The notes under the pieces were generated by a model. The model searched no databases. It had not been told where the DNA came from and saw nothing but the letters and a program-made list of their open reading frames with translations. 64,000 nt of DNA. It comes from Pseudomonas baltica. Its GTDB lineage: Bacteria; Pseudomonadota; Gammaproteobacteria; Pseudomonadales; Pseudomonadaceae. Where the stretch lies: positions 4,056,501 to 4,120,500 of the forward strand of contig NZ_CP134771.1 in assembly GCF_031880315.1 (NCBI RefSeq). Direction: 5' to 3'. How positions within the stretch are numbered: the first letter of the stretch is position 1; each line of letters begins with the position of its first letter. Shown here piece by piece: positions 1-9,597 of this stretch. Position numbers and translations under genes: made by a program.

Positions 1-340
1 CGCGCCACAGATGATCAAGATCGATCACCCGGCGCCGTTCATGACCTTCACCTTCGAGGTATCCGAAGAGTGGAAGGCCCGCGTGCCGGAAGTCGTGCAC
101 GAAGACGGCACGTCTCGTGCTCAGGTGCTCAAGCGTGAATACAACCCGCGCTATTACGACATGATGAAGGCCCTGGAGGTGCTGACCGGCAACGGCGTAT
201 CGCTGAATACCTCGTTGAACCGTCGTGGCGAGCCGATGATCTGCTCGCCTACCGATGCGCTGAACATGTTCTTCGGGTCTGACCTGCAGTACTTGATCAT
301 GGAAGATATTCTGGTCATCAAGGACACAGTAACTGCATGA
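1..340 (+). CDS. Carbamoyltransferase, C-terminal end (partial)
   Basis: This is the 3' end of a gene that starts outside the window; the frame is open to the left edge, so the ATG at 11 is probably internal. The residues EYNPRYYDMMKALEVLTG, then NTSLNRRGEPMICSPTDAL, match the C-terminal domain of NodU/CmcH-type carbamoyltransferases, which move a carbamoyl group from carbamoyl phosphate to a sugar hydroxyl. In P. aeruginosa a gene of this family (wapO) modifies LPS core heptose and lies near mig-14 and dnpA, as here. The stop overlaps the next gene's start (ATGA at 337-340), so the two are translationally coupled. WapO orthology is inferred from context only. Confidence 0.75.
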   Translation, partial: APQMIKIDHPAPFMTFTFEVSEEWKARVPEVVHEDGTSRAQVLKREYNPRYYDMMKALEVLTGNGVSLNTSLNRRGEPMICSPTDALNMFFGSDLQYLIMEDILVIKDTVTA

Positions 341-1245
341 CAACATCGCCTACATTGATCAGCGTGGTTGTACCGACCTACAACTACGCGCGTTATCTAC
401 ATCGCGCCCTGGACTCTATCCTCGGCCAATGGGCTGATGACCTTGAACTGATCATTGTCGACGATGGTTCCACAGACAACACCGCGCAGATCGCACAGGG
501 TTATGTGTCGCGTTTCGCCTCGGTGCGTTATGTCTATCAAGACAACGCCGGGCCGGCTGCGGCGCGCAACCATGGCGTCAGCCTGGCGCAGGGGCGGTTC
601 GTCCTGCCGGTGGATTCCGATGACGAGCTGATCAATGGTGCGATCGCCGTGCTGCGCGCCATGGTGCAAGCCACGCCCCACGCGCAGGTGATTGTCGGCG
701 CACACATATCGGTTTACCCAGACGGGCGCGAGCGTACGCGCCTGCCGGTGCCAGTGCCGGCTATGGCGCCCAGGGCCATTACCTGCCGCTATCTGCTCGA
801 AAAGCGCATCTCCTTCGCCCCCAGCAGCATCCTGATTTGCCGCGATCTGCTGTTGCAGCGGCCTTATCCGGAACAACTGCGTACGGGCGAAGATATCCCG
901 GTTTTTGCCTATCTGCTGGTCACGGCCGAGCGGATCATGGTCACCGACCAGGTGATAGCGCGTATCCACAAGCACCCCGACAGCCTGCGCAACGATCGCC
1001 GGGACGAAGAGGCGTTGGCCTTGGCGATGGTGCAGGAAGTATTTACCGGGCTGCCGCCTGAATGCCAATCGTTGCGTACCCGTTATGAGGCGCAGCGCTA
1101 TCTGTCGCTGTTCCGCGCCGCTGTACGGGACGATGATCGTTCGACCGCACGGCGCTTCTATCGCCGCGCCTTGTACCTGAGTGCGAAGCAGGCATTGCGC
1201 TGGGTGTACGTTCGTAAAGCCATTCGCTTGTTCTTCAAGGATTAG
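337..1245 (+). CDS. Family 2 glycosyltransferase (LPS core)
   Basis: This 302-residue protein has an N-terminal GT-A domain: VVVPTYNYARYLHRALDSIL near residues 10-29, the nucleotide-binding DDGSTDNT near 48, and DSDDE near 99 as the metal-binding DxD region. These are standard GT2 features of inverting enzymes that use nucleotide sugars at the cytoplasmic face. No membrane segment is apparent; the basic C-terminus may hold it at the membrane. It overlaps the carbamoyltransferase by 4 bp and is followed 5 bp later by a polytopic protein gene, so all three are likely one transcript for LPS core or surface glycan. Donor and acceptor sugars cannot be read from the sequence. Confidence 0.88.
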   Translation: MTTSPTLISVVVPTYNYARYLHRALDSILGQWADDLELIIVDDGSTDNTAQIAQGYVSRFASVRYVYQDNAGPAAARNHGVSLAQGRFVLPVDSDDELINGAIAVLRAMVQATPHAQVIVGAHISVYPDGRERTRLPVPVPAMAPRAITCRYLLEKRISFAPSSILICRDLLLQRPYPEQLRTGEDIPVFAYLLVTAERIMVTDQVIARIHKHPDSLRNDRRDEEALALAMVQEVFTGLPPECQSLRTRYEAQRYLSLFRAAVRDDDRSTARRFYRRALYLSAKQALRWVYVRKAIRLFFKD

Positions 1246-1250
1246 TCTGC

Positions 1251-2729
1251 ATGCGGTCAGTGGTTTCGGTGGCGAGTCACAACTCGTTCGTCACAGTGTT
1301 GAAAAGCCTTTCGCCCCTCTGGTTGACGTTCATTGCCAGCTTGCTGCTGTCGCTGATCGCTATCGCAGGTACCGATATCCTTGCTCGCGACGCCGCGTTC
1401 TACATGGACATCGCCAATCAGGTGAACATCCAGGGGCCGCGGGTCGCGCTGACGATGTTCGATTGGCCGTGGTTCGCCATGCTGATCGCCGGCACCCACG
1501 CGCTGACCCATCTGCCGCTCGAGACCTGCGCTCATCTTTACTGCGCGCTGTTCATGGCGGGCACCTGCACCCTGCTGGTCGACTGCATTCGCCAACGAGT
1601 TCCTGAAGCAACCTGGTGGGGCTGTCTGGTGGTGCTGGCCATGCCGGCGATCAACCAGTTTCGCTGGGATATCATTCGCGAAGAGGGCTTCTGGTTTTTC
1701 TGCACCCTGGCCCTTTGGCTGGCGCTGCGCTGGGAAACCCGTGGTGGCTGGCTGCGCGCCGCGGCGATCTACGCAGCCGTGGCGGCGGCGGCGCTGTTCC
1801 GGCTCGAGGCCCTGACCGTGCTGGTCGCCTTGGGTGCATGGCAGTTGCCGAATCTGTTCATCAAAGGGCGCAGACGCACCTTTCTGGAGTTTTTCTGGCT
1901 GCCGCTGGTGTTGCTGATCCCCGCGCTGCTGCTGGTGATACCGCGTATCGATTGGCACTCCAGCCGCGTCGCCTACATGCTGGCCTTGATCGAGCCGCGG
2001 TCGGTGTTTGCCAGCTTCAACAAGCTGGCGGATCAGTTTGGCAGTTCGCTGGTCAACAAATATTCGGTCGATGAGGCCGGGCGCATCATCTTCATCGGAT
2101 TGCTAGGCTCGTTGCTGATCAAGTTCGTCAATCTGATGGGCCCCTTCGCATTGCCGTTTCTTTGGCCGCGAGCATGGCGCAGCTGGCAGCTCTACTGGCA
2201 GGCGTTCCGACCATTTGCCTGGGTGGCGGCAGCCTATTTCGTCGTGATGATGCTGTTTTTCATCAATGCGCAGTTCATGATCGGGCGATACCTGAGCTTC
2301 CTTGATGTGATGGTGCTGCCGCTGCTGGCGATCGCGCTCAGTCAATTTGCCCAGGCCTGGCCGCGGTTGGCCAGAGTCGTGCTGGTGCTGGGGCTGTTGA
2401 TGATGCTGGCCAATGTGGTTTCGCTGGGCACGAAGAAAACCAATTTCGTTGCCGCTGGGCAGTGGGTTGCTGCTAATATCGACGCGAAGGCCCCTGTTTT
2501 CTACGAAGATGGCCGCATTTCCTACTACGCTGGGCGGGGTTATCCACAGCCAACCATCCCTCGTGAAATCGCCACGGCCCCTGGCAACGCGCAGCAGTAT
2601 GGATATTTCATCTTCGAGGCTGACCCAGGCGAGCCTTGGCTGCAGGCCTGGATGGCAGAGCATCAATTGCGGGTGCTGGCGCAATTCACTCAGCGCAAGG
2701 GCAAGACGGTCACGGTGGTCGGGCATTGA
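1251..2729 (+). CDS. Polytopic membrane protein, GT39/ArnT-like glycosyltransferase
   Basis: This 492-residue protein has about ten hydrophobic segments spread along it and a short soluble C-terminus. An acidic pair in the first periplasmic loop (TDILARDAAFYMDIANQV, about residues 39-56) sits where the PMT/ArnT (GT-C) superfamily has its catalytic Asp. Such enzymes transfer sugars from polyprenyl-phosphate carriers on the periplasmic side. It follows the GT2 gene by 5 bp and the transcript ends in a REP hairpin. Its place among LPS genes suggests sugar addition to core or lipid A. The specific reaction is not known and the family call is by general pattern. Confidence 0.65.
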   Translation: MRSVVSVASHNSFVTVLKSLSPLWLTFIASLLLSLIAIAGTDILARDAAFYMDIANQVNIQGPRVALTMFDWPWFAMLIAGTHALTHLPLETCAHLYCALFMAGTCTLLVDCIRQRVPEATWWGCLVVLAMPAINQFRWDIIREEGFWFFCTLALWLALRWETRGGWLRAAAIYAAVAAAALFRLEALTVLVALGAWQLPNLFIKGRRRTFLEFFWLPLVLLIPALLLVIPRIDWHSSRVAYMLALIEPRSVFASFNKLADQFGSSLVNKYSVDEAGRIIFIGLLGSLLIKFVNLMGPFALPFLWPRAWRSWQLYWQAFRPFAWVAAAYFVVMMLFFINAQFMIGRYLSFLDVMVLPLLAIALSQFAQAWPRLARVVLVLGLLMMLANVVSLGTKKTNFVAAGQWVAANIDAKAPVFYEDGRISYYAGRGYPQPTIPREIATAPGNAQQYGYFIFEADPGEPWLQAWMAEHQLRVLAQFTQRKGKTVTVVGH

Positions 2730-2746
2730 TTGTGTATTAGCTGTTC

Positions 2747-2822
2747 TGGCCCCTTCGCGGGCAAGCCTTGCTCCCACAGGCATACAGTTGTGGGAGCAAG
2801 GCTTGCCCGCGAAGAGGCCGGT
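2747..2822. repeat. REP pair (BIME) between glycan gene and msbA
   Basis: Two long inverted arms, built on CTTCGCGGGCAAGCCTTGCT and its complement with the core GCTCCCACA, face each other across a few bases. This is the commonest intergenic repeat of the window. It can form a strong hairpin at the 3' end of the upstream transcript. Confidence 0.9.
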
Positions 2823-2944
2823 CGCAGCACCGCAGTTCCAGTAGCCTGCCCACGCACTGATACCCTCCTGATCTAGGCCGGCGCCCTGCATTCAGTGTTT
2901 GCAGGGTTGTGATAGGATTCGTTTTTTTTCGCCAACGGATACTC

Positions 2945-4759
2945 ATGAGCAGTCCTGACCCTCGCGCCCAGTCCACGCTGAAGATCTACCTGCGCCTCCT
3001 CGGCTACGTGCGCCCTTATGCGGGCATGTTCGTGATGAGTATCGTGGGGTTCCTGATCTTCGCTTCCGCGCAACCGATCCTGGCCTATATCCTCAAGTAC
3101 TTCGTCGACGGGCTTTCAAATCCCGAGGCCAGCCTGTTTCCAAACAACCCCTATCTGGGCCACCTGCAATTGCTGCAAGCCGTGCCGCTGATGATCGTGA
3201 TCATCGCCGTTTGGCAGGGCATCGGATCGTTCATCGGCAACTATTTGCTGGCCAAGGTTTCCCTGGGGCTGATCCACGACCTGCGCGTGGCGCTGTTCAA
3301 CAAGCTCCTCGCCCTGCCCAGTCGTTACTACGATAACCACAATTCGGGTCATATCATTTCGCGTATCACCTTCAACGTCACCATGGTGACAGGTGCTGCC
3401 ACCGATGCCATCAAGGTGGTGTTTCGCGAAGGCCTCACCGTCGTGTTCCTGTTCATTTCGTTGGTATGGATGAACTGGAAGCTGACCCTGGTGATGCTGG
3501 CGATCCTGCCGTTGATCGCGCTCATGGTCAGCAGTAGCAGCAAGAAATTCCGCAAGCAGAGCAAGCGTATTCAGTCGGCCATGGGGGATGTCACCCACGT
3601 CGCCTCCGAGACCGTGCAAGGCTTTCGCGTGGTGCGCAGCTTTGGCGGTGAAGAGTACGAAGAGAACCGCTTTCGCGTCGCCAGCCAGAGCAATACCGAT
3701 CGCCAACTGAAGATGAACCGTACCGGCTCCGTATATACGCCGATGCTGCAACTGGTGACCTACACCGGCATGGCCATCGTGATGTTTCTGGTCTTGTATC
3801 TGCGCGGCGATTCGTCGGCCGGTGAACTGGTGGCGTATATCACCATGGCGGGCCTGCTGCCCAAGCCGATCCGCCAGTTGTCGGAAGTCAGCTCGACCAT
3901 CCAGAAAGGCGTGGCGGGTGCCGAGAGCATTTTCGAGCAGCTGGACGAAGATAACGAAGTGGACCAAGGCACGGTCAACATCGCCAAAGTCAGCGGCCGC
4001 CTCGAAGTGCAGCACCTGAGCTTCACCTATCCGGGGACCGAGCAACCCGTGCTCGATGACATCAGTTTTGTCGTCGAAGCCGGGCAGATGGTGGCGCTGG
4101 TCGGGCGTTCCGGCAGCGGCAAGTCGACCTTGGCTGCCTTGGTGCCGCGCTTCTATCAGCATGCCCATGGCCAGATCCTGCTCGACGATACGCCGATCCA
4201 GGACTTCACCCTGCGCAACCTGCGCCAGCACATTGCCTTGGTCAACCAGCAGGTGACTCTGTTCAACGACACCGTGGCCAACAACATTGCTTACGGCGAC
4301 CTGGCCGGCGCGCCACTGGAAGATATCCAGGCGGCGGCGCAGCAAGCCTATGCGGACGAGTTCATCGTCAAAATGCCCAACGGCTACCACACCCTGGTGG
4401 GCGAGAACGGCGTGCTGCTGTCCGGCGGCCAACGTCAGCGTCTGGCGATCGCCCGGGCATTGCTCAAGAACGCGCCGGTGCTGATCCTGGACGAGGCCAC
4501 GTCGGCGCTCGATACCGAGTCCGAACGGCACATTCAGGATGCCCTCGACAGCGTCATGAACAACCGCACCACCTTGGTGATCGCCCACCGTTTGAGCACG
4601 ATCGAGAAAGCCGACCTGATCCTGGTCATGGATCAAGGCCGTATCGTCGAGCGCGGCACCCACGCGCAGTTGCTGGAAATGAACGGTTACTACGCGCGTC
4701 TGCATGCCCGCCAGTTCAAGGATGACGACGCCGTGCCTCATTCGGTCGAAGTATGCTGA
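2945..4759 (+). CDS. msbA: Lipid A export ATP-binding/permease protein MsbA
   Basis: MsbA flips core-lipid A across the inner membrane. The 604-residue half-transporter has an N-terminal six-helix ABC exporter domain (about 20-320) and a nucleotide-binding domain with Walker A GRSGSGKST (about 386-394), the signature LSGGQRQRLAIARAL (about 491), Walker B VLILDEATSALD (about 513-524) and the switch histidine in IAHRLST. The start at 2945 (MSSPDPRAQ) is preferred; an upstream in-frame codon at 2909 would add 12 residues unlike the family's N-terminus. Its last bases overlap the mig-14 homologue, joining LPS export with downstream envelope genes. Confidence 0.95.
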   Translation: MSSPDPRAQSTLKIYLRLLGYVRPYAGMFVMSIVGFLIFASAQPILAYILKYFVDGLSNPEASLFPNNPYLGHLQLLQAVPLMIVIIAVWQGIGSFIGNYLLAKVSLGLIHDLRVALFNKLLALPSRYYDNHNSGHIISRITFNVTMVTGAATDAIKVVFREGLTVVFLFISLVWMNWKLTLVMLAILPLIALMVSSSSKKFRKQSKRIQSAMGDVTHVASETVQGFRVVRSFGGEEYEENRFRVASQSNTDRQLKMNRTGSVYTPMLQLVTYTGMAIVMFLVLYLRGDSSAGELVAYITMAGLLPKPIRQLSEVSSTIQKGVAGAESIFEQLDEDNEVDQGTVNIAKVSGRLEVQHLSFTYPGTEQPVLDDISFVVEAGQMVALVGRSGSGKSTLAALVPRFYQHAHGQILLDDTPIQDFTLRNLRQHIALVNQQVTLFNDTVANNIAYGDLAGAPLEDIQAAAQQAYADEFIVKMPNGYHTLVGENGVLLSGGQRQRLAIARALLKNAPVLILDEATSALDTESERHIQDALDSVMNNRTTLVIAHRLSTIEKADLILVMDQGRIVERGTHAQLLEMNGYYARLHARQFKDDDAVPHSVEVC

Positions 4760-5649
4760 GGGCGTTGCGCGCCTGGCGTGAGCGTGGCTGGACCGTGATC
4801 GACAGCAATGCCTATGCGCAGGCCTGGGAGCGCTTCGGCGGCAGCGTCGCCACCCACCCGCAAGTGGTCGAGCGGCTTGCCGGGCTGGCTGCTATCCCGG
4901 TGCGCTACTTGGGTTGGGAGCGCGACGGCGAGTTGCTCGCTGCGGTGCCTTGCTGGGGCCAGCACCTGGCGCTGTCCAAGGACGTGCTCAAGCGCGCCGG
5001 CAAGCGCGGGTTGTTCGATCTGGGCAACGCCGAGGTCATCCTGCCGGTGGCCGATGATGCTCAGGTAGAGGTGCGCCAGCGCATGCGCTATGTGTCCGAA
5101 CTCAATGTCGGCAAGGTGCGCTCGCTCAAGCCGTTGCCTCAGGGCCTGGCCTTGGCCCGTGCCCCTGAAGATTATTCCAAGAAGTTTCGTTACAACCAGC
5201 GCCGCGAACAGCGTCTGCTGGAAGAGGCGGGTGGTCGGCTGAGCCCGATGACGCAGTTGTCGGCCGTCGAACAGGCGGCTATCTATGCCGATCTGTTCCA
5301 GCGTCGCTGGGGCTTCGAGGCACCGGGCAAGGCCCGGCTCGCCGAGGTGTTCGAGTTGTTGCGCGAGTTCATGACCGGCGCCGTGGTGTGGCTCGACGAC
5401 GCACCGGTGGCGATCCAGATTCTTTACCGCGTCGAGGCGCCCAAGTGGGTGTCGCTGGAGTACATCAATGGTGGCGTCGATCCGCAAAGTCGTGATTTCA
5501 GCCCCGGCAGCGTGCTCAGCTTCGTCAATACCCAGCAGGCCTGGGAGCATGCACGGGCACTGGGCAAGCCGTTGCGCTACTCCTTCGGACGCGCCGACCG
5601 CGAATACAAGGGGCGCTGGTGCCACACCGTGCCGGCCTACCAGGTGTAA
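4753..5649 (+). CDS. mig-14: Mig-14 family protein
   Basis: This 298-residue cytoplasmic or membrane-associated protein resembles the Mig-14 family, which in Salmonella and P. aeruginosa contributes to resistance to cationic antimicrobial peptides; the fold is related to GNAT/FemX acyltransferases. Conserved-looking stretches include FRYNQRREQRLLEEAGG (about 149-165), where a basic surface is likely, and the C-terminal YSFGRADREYKGRW. The ATG at 4753 overlaps the msbA stop by 7 bp and the stop lies 3 bp before dnpA. The msbA/mig-14/dnpA/hldE grouping matches LPS-associated gene order in pseudomonads. The family call comes from memory of sequence and position; the reaction is unknown. Confidence 0.75.
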   Translation: MLRALRAWRERGWTVIDSNAYAQAWERFGGSVATHPQVVERLAGLAAIPVRYLGWERDGELLAAVPCWGQHLALSKDVLKRAGKRGLFDLGNAEVILPVADDAQVEVRQRMRYVSELNVGKVRSLKPLPQGLALARAPEDYSKKFRYNQRREQRLLEEAGGRLSPMTQLSAVEQAAIYADLFQRRWGFEAPGKARLAEVFELLREFMTGAVVWLDDAPVAIQILYRVEAPKWVSLEYINGGVDPQSRDFSPGSVLSFVNTQQAWEHARALGKPLRYSFGRADREYKGRWCHTVPAYQV

Positions 5650-5652
5650 TGC

Positions 5653-7056
5653 ATGAGCGAACGCAAGCAACGGCTGCTCAAGGCCCATCGACGCAACAAG
5701 CGCATCGCCCTGCTGGTGGCGCTGCTGGTGCTCATCCTGATTGGCGTGCTGGTGGCCTGGTGGTGGGTGCCGGTGCTCCTGGCGCTGGGCTGGGTTGCCC
5801 ATGAAGCCTGGTTCGCCGACCATCTGTTTTATCGCCCCAACGACGATTACCAGTACGAGTTCGCCTTTGGCACTTCGATACAGGACGCGCGCATCGACGC
5901 TCAGGGGCTGTTGACCCTGGACCGACCTGCCGCAGCGGGTGACACCCTGGTGCTGGAAGTACGGCTGCGTGCGACCTGGTTTGGGCGCTGGGTCGACCCC
6001 GCCGTGCTGATGGGCGACGACCGCCAGGAGTTCGAGCGCGGTGTGCGCGGGCGGCGCTACCTGAATCTGTCCGGCCAGGCCGATGCGCTGGCCGCCGGCA
6101 ATCTGAAGGTACGAGGGTATCTGTGCCGGGTAGCGCCCGAGGCGCGGTTGTTCGTGCAAGCGAACGAGGATTTCGCCCAGCGCCGGGTGATGATCGTCGC
6201 GCCCCATGCCGACGATGCCGAGCTGGCCGCATTCGGGCTCTACAGCCGGTGCGCGCAGGCCAGTATCGTCACCCTGACCCAGGGCGAGATCGAGGCCGAG
6301 GAGTATCAGCGCCTGGGGCTGAGCCTCAGCCAGGCCGCCGAGCTCAAGGGCCGACTGCGCAGCTGGGACAGCCTCGCGGTGCCGCTGTGGGGTGGGGTCG
6401 ACGCCAGCCGTTGCGTGCAGCTGGGTTACTACTGCCTGCAGCTCAAGCCGATGGCTGCCCAACCTGCGCAGGCGTTCGGCTCGCGGGAGTCGCAGCAGTC
6501 CGATATCCGCACCGTGCGCCAGCACAATCCACTGACGCTGCCCGCTGACGTCGACGGTCAACCGACCTGGCACAACCTGGTGGCGGACCTCAAGGCGCTG
6601 CTTGAGCACTATCGCCCCGAGGTGGTGGTCACACCGCATCCGCAGCTCGACCCACACGCCGACCATATTGCCAGCACCCAGGCGCTGTTCGCGGCCATCG
6701 CCATCAGCAGCTGGAAGCCCCGGCAGGCGCTGTTCTACGCCAACCACCTGCACGATAACGACCGCTGGCCCATGGGCCGTGCGGGCGCGGGCGTGGCCCT
6801 GCCGCCGGCCATCGAGGCGTTGCCTGCCGACCGCCTGTGGAGCCCGATGCTGTCCACGGCCACGCAGCTGAACAAGGCCATGGCGCTGGGTATGCAGCAC
6901 GACCTGCAAGGCCGGCCCGCGCTGAAAAAGCGCATGCGCCGTTGCATCCAGTATTGGCTGGCAGGGCGCCGCTGGCCGGCCACCGGCGAGGACGAATTTT
7001 TCCGCAAGGCGGTACGCCGTCACGAGCTGTTCTGGGTGCGTGACTTGAACGACTGA
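5653..7056 (+). CDS. dnpA: PIG-L family de-N-acetylase DnpA
   Basis: This 467-residue protein has a hydrophobic N-terminal anchor (about 17-44), a beta-rich region, then a PIG-L/LmbE deacetylase domain. The zinc motif appears as VAPHADDAEL (about 182-191), matching the family's AHPDDE motif, and TPHPQLDPHADH (about 327-338) supplies further histidines. In P. aeruginosa the homologue (PA5002) is reported to affect tolerance of fluoroquinolones and is thought to act on LPS or envelope sugars. It starts 3 bp after mig-14, so the pair is likely co-translated. Orthology rests on domain and position; the substrate is not established. Confidence 0.82.
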   Translation: MSERKQRLLKAHRRNKRIALLVALLVLILIGVLVAWWWVPVLLALGWVAHEAWFADHLFYRPNDDYQYEFAFGTSIQDARIDAQGLLTLDRPAAAGDTLVLEVRLRATWFGRWVDPAVLMGDDRQEFERGVRGRRYLNLSGQADALAAGNLKVRGYLCRVAPEARLFVQANEDFAQRRVMIVAPHADDAELAAFGLYSRCAQASIVTLTQGEIEAEEYQRLGLSLSQAAELKGRLRSWDSLAVPLWGGVDASRCVQLGYYCLQLKPMAAQPAQAFGSRESQQSDIRTVRQHNPLTLPADVDGQPTWHNLVADLKALLEHYRPEVVVTPHPQLDPHADHIASTQALFAAIAISSWKPRQALFYANHLHDNDRWPMGRAGAGVALPPAIEALPADRLWSPMLSTATQLNKAMALGMQHDLQGRPALKKRMRRCIQYWLAGRRWPATGEDEFFRKAVRRHELFWVRDLND

Positions 7057-7161
7057 TCGCGCCGCGCCGGGGCAGTGTGTCAACGGGCATGACTGCCCAT
7101 AAAAGCGCCGGCGAGGCTGTGTTAATATCGCCGCCCTGTTCATTTTGTATGTGGGTTGCCC

Positions 7162-8583
7162 ATGAAATTGTCCATGCCGCGATTTGGCCAGGCCCCTGTG
7201 TTGGTAGTCGGCGATGTGATGCTCGATCGTTACTGGCATGGCGGGACCTCGCGCATCTCCCCTGAGGCACCGGTGCCGGTGGTCAAGGTCGAGCAGATCG
7301 AGGATCGTCCGGGCGGCGCGGCCAACGTCGCCCTCAATATCGCCGCGCTCGGTGCCCCTGCCTCTCTGGTCGGCGTGACCGGCGACGACGAGGCTGCCGA
7401 GAGTTTGACCAATAGCCTCAAGGCGGCCGGTGTCCATGCCGTGTTCCAGCGCATCCCCCAGCAGCCGACCATCGTCAAGCTGCGGGTCATGAGCCGGCAC
7501 CAGCAATTGCTGCGCATCGATTTCGAAGAACCCTTCGCTACCGACGCCTTGGCGCTGGGCGCCGACGTCGACACGTTGCTTGCAGGCGTCAAGGTGCTGG
7601 TGCTGTCGGACTACGGCAAAGGCGCGTTGAAGAATCATCAAAGCCTGATCCAGGCCGCGCGTGCACTTGATATTCCGGTACTGGCCGACCCCAAGGGCAA
7701 GGACTTCACCATTTATCGCGGTGCCAGCCTGATCACCCCCAACCTCAGCGAATTCGAAGCCATCGTCGGCGGCTGCCGCGATGAAGCCGAGCTGGTGGCC
7801 AAAGGCGCCCAGTTGATGCAGGACCTCGATCTCGGGGCCTTGCTGGTCACCCGTGGCGAGCACGGCATGACCTTGCTGCGCCCCGATCATCCAGCGCTGC
7901 ACTTGCCGGCGCGCGCCCGTGAAGTGTTCGACGTGACCGGTGCCGGCGACACGGTGATTTCCACCCTGGCCGCCTCCATCGCCGCAGGTGAAGAGCTGCC
8001 GCAAGCCGTGGCACTGGCCAACCTGGCCGCGGGCATCGTGGTCGGCAAGCTTGGTACCGCTGCCATCAGCGCCCCGGAACTGCGCCGTGCCATTCAGCGT
8101 GAAGAAGGTTCGGAGCGGGGCGTGCTGAGCCTCGATCAGTTGTTGCTGGCCATCGACGACGCCCGTGCGCACAACGAACGCATTGTCTTCACCAACGGCT
8201 GTTTCGATATTCTGCACGCCGGCCACGTGACCTATCTGGAGCAGGCGCGCGCCCAGGGCGATCGGCTGATCGTGGCCGTCAACGACGATGCCTCGGTCTC
8301 GCGCCTCAAGGGCCCCGGCCGGCCGATCAACAGCGTCGACCGGCGCATGGCGGTACTGGCCGGGCTCGGCGCGGTGGATTGGGTCATCAGCTTCAGTGAA
8401 GACACCCCCGAGAACCTCCTGACTCATGTGCGTCCGGATGTACTGGTCAAGGGCGGCGACTATTCGGTCGAGCAGGTCGTCGGCGCCTCCATCGTCTCGG
8501 CCTACGGCGGCACCGTGAAGGTACTCGGGCTGGTGGAAAACAGCTCCACGACCGCCATCGTCGATAAAATTCGCAGTCGGTGA
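7162..8583 (+). CDS. hldE: Bifunctional heptose-7-P kinase / heptose-1-P adenylyltransferase
   Basis: HldE makes ADP-heptose for the LPS inner core. The 473-residue protein has an N-terminal PfkB/ribokinase-type kinase (about 1-315, with [11 protein letters not shown] near 14 and DVTGAGDT as the anion-hole/base motif) and a C-terminal nucleotidyltransferase beginning [12 protein letters not shown] (HxGH near 351). The start [10 protein letters not shown] at 7162 matches the family; an alternative TTG lies two codons upstream. About 100 bp separate it from dnpA, with an AT-rich TAATAT stretch near 7120 that could be a -10 element, so a promoter of its own is plausible. Confidence 0.96.
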   Translation: MKLSMPRFGQAPVLVVGDVMLDRYWHGGTSRISPEAPVPVVKVEQIEDRPGGAANVALNIAALGAPASLVGVTGDDEAAESLTNSLKAAGVHAVFQRIPQQPTIVKLRVMSRHQQLLRIDFEEPFATDALALGADVDTLLAGVKVLVLSDYGKGALKNHQSLIQAARALDIPVLADPKGKDFTIYRGASLITPNLSEFEAIVGGCRDEAELVAKGAQLMQDLDLGALLVTRGEHGMTLLRPDHPALHLPARAREVFDVTGAGDTVISTLAASIAAGEELPQAVALANLAAGIVVGKLGTAAISAPELRRAIQREEGSERGVLSLDQLLLAIDDARAHNERIVFTNGCFDILHAGHVTYLEQARAQGDRLIVAVNDDASVSRLKGPGRPINSVDRRMAVLAGLGAVDWVISFSEDTPENLLTHVRPDVLVKGGDYSVEQVVGASIVSAYGGTVKVLGLVENSSTTAIVDKIRSR

Positions 8584-8608
8584 GCGCAGGAATGAGGGAC
8601 GCGCAGGT

Positions 8609-9586
8609 ATGAGGGTCATGTTGTTGGTCATGGACGAGCAGCGCGTGCTGCTCGACCGCCTGTATGACATCGTTCGCCAGCATTGTGACGAGTGTGTGAT
8701 CCAGCGCCTGAGCAAAGCGCAGCAGATGAACCTGGGGGCGTTTCTGGCCTCTGTGCATCATCAGGACTACGATCGGGTGGTGATCTTTTCCCGCGTCAAA
8801 CGCCTGGCTCGGCAACGGCGGGTGCTGCAATGCGTACCTGGGCTGGTGTTCCTCGAGCACGACGCCTACCAGAACTACATGCCCGACAGTAAATATCTGC
8901 ACACGTACTCGCGCCTCTACAGCCAGTTGCCCGCGTGTCGTGCGTTGCTGTCCGGTGCCGTCGTGGTGCAGCGGATGCAGGCCGAAGGCATCGATGCGGT
9001 GTTCGTGTCCAAGGGTTATGACGAACAGATGCTGCACGACCTGGGGCGCGAGCGGGATATCCCGGTGGGCTTCCTCGGTAGCCTGAAAAGCAAGGAATAC
9101 GCGCAGCGCAAGGCGCTCCTCGAGTCGCTGGCGAGCAAGAGCGGGATGCTGGTCACGCGTACCCAGTCGGGCGACGAGTATTTGCAGACGCTCAACCGGA
9201 TCAAGGTATTCGTCAGTGCCGACATCGGCATGGGCGAGTTCATGATCAAGAATTTCGAAGCCATGGCCTGTGGCTGCGTGCTGCTGGCCTGGAGCCAGGG
9301 TGAGGAAGATCACTTGCTGGGCTTCGAGGACATGCACAACGTGGTGTTCTACCGCTCCGAGGCCGAGGCGCTGGAAAAACTCGCGTTGCTGCAAAGCGAT
9401 CCGTTGCTGGCCGAGCGCATCGCCGCCAATGGCGAGGCCTTTGCCCGCGAGCACTACAGTTTCGCCCGGGTCGGCCGCGACCTGGCCACGGCCATTCAGG
9501 CCCCGATGCGCGCCTGGCAGGCGCCGGGTTGGTTGACGCGGCAGTGGGTCCGGTGGCGCTACGGGCTGCAGGTGCCGGGGCAGTGA
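8609..9586 (+). CDS. Putative glycosyltransferase (GT-B, Glyco_trans_1_2-like)
   Basis: This 325-residue soluble protein ends in a GT-B-type donor-binding half: MLVTRTQSGDEYLQTLNRIKVFVSADIGMGEFMIKNFEAMACGCVLLA (about 185-230) has the layout of group-1 glycosyltransferases, with a conserved Glu/Ala pair and an AMACGC turn. The family normally shows GxxxxEAMACG, and the match here is good. The N-terminal half is divergent. Starting 25 bp after hldE in the same direction, it is probably an LPS core enzyme. Another ATG at 8618 is possible. The sugar transferred is unknown. Confidence 0.7.
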   Translation: MRVMLLVMDEQRVLLDRLYDIVRQHCDECVIQRLSKAQQMNLGAFLASVHHQDYDRVVIFSRVKRLARQRRVLQCVPGLVFLEHDAYQNYMPDSKYLHTYSRLYSQLPACRALLSGAVVVQRMQAEGIDAVFVSKGYDEQMLHDLGRERDIPVGFLGSLKSKEYAQRKALLESLASKSGMLVTRTQSGDEYLQTLNRIKVFVSADIGMGEFMIKNFEAMACGCVLLAWSQGEEDHLLGFEDMHNVVFYRSEAEALEKLALLQSDPLLAERIAANGEAFAREHYSFARVGRDLATAIQAPMRAWQAPGWLTRQWVRWRYGLQVPGQ

Positions 9587-9597
9587 CGGGTGAGGAG

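Noticed and set aside
4738..8715. Very long open frame (about 1325 codons) on the minus strand
   Set aside because: It lies opposite mig-14, dnpA, hldE and neighbours, which have clear motifs on the plus strand. Its sequence is low-complexity and rich in His, Gln, Arg and Ala, as expected for the antisense of high-GC genes.
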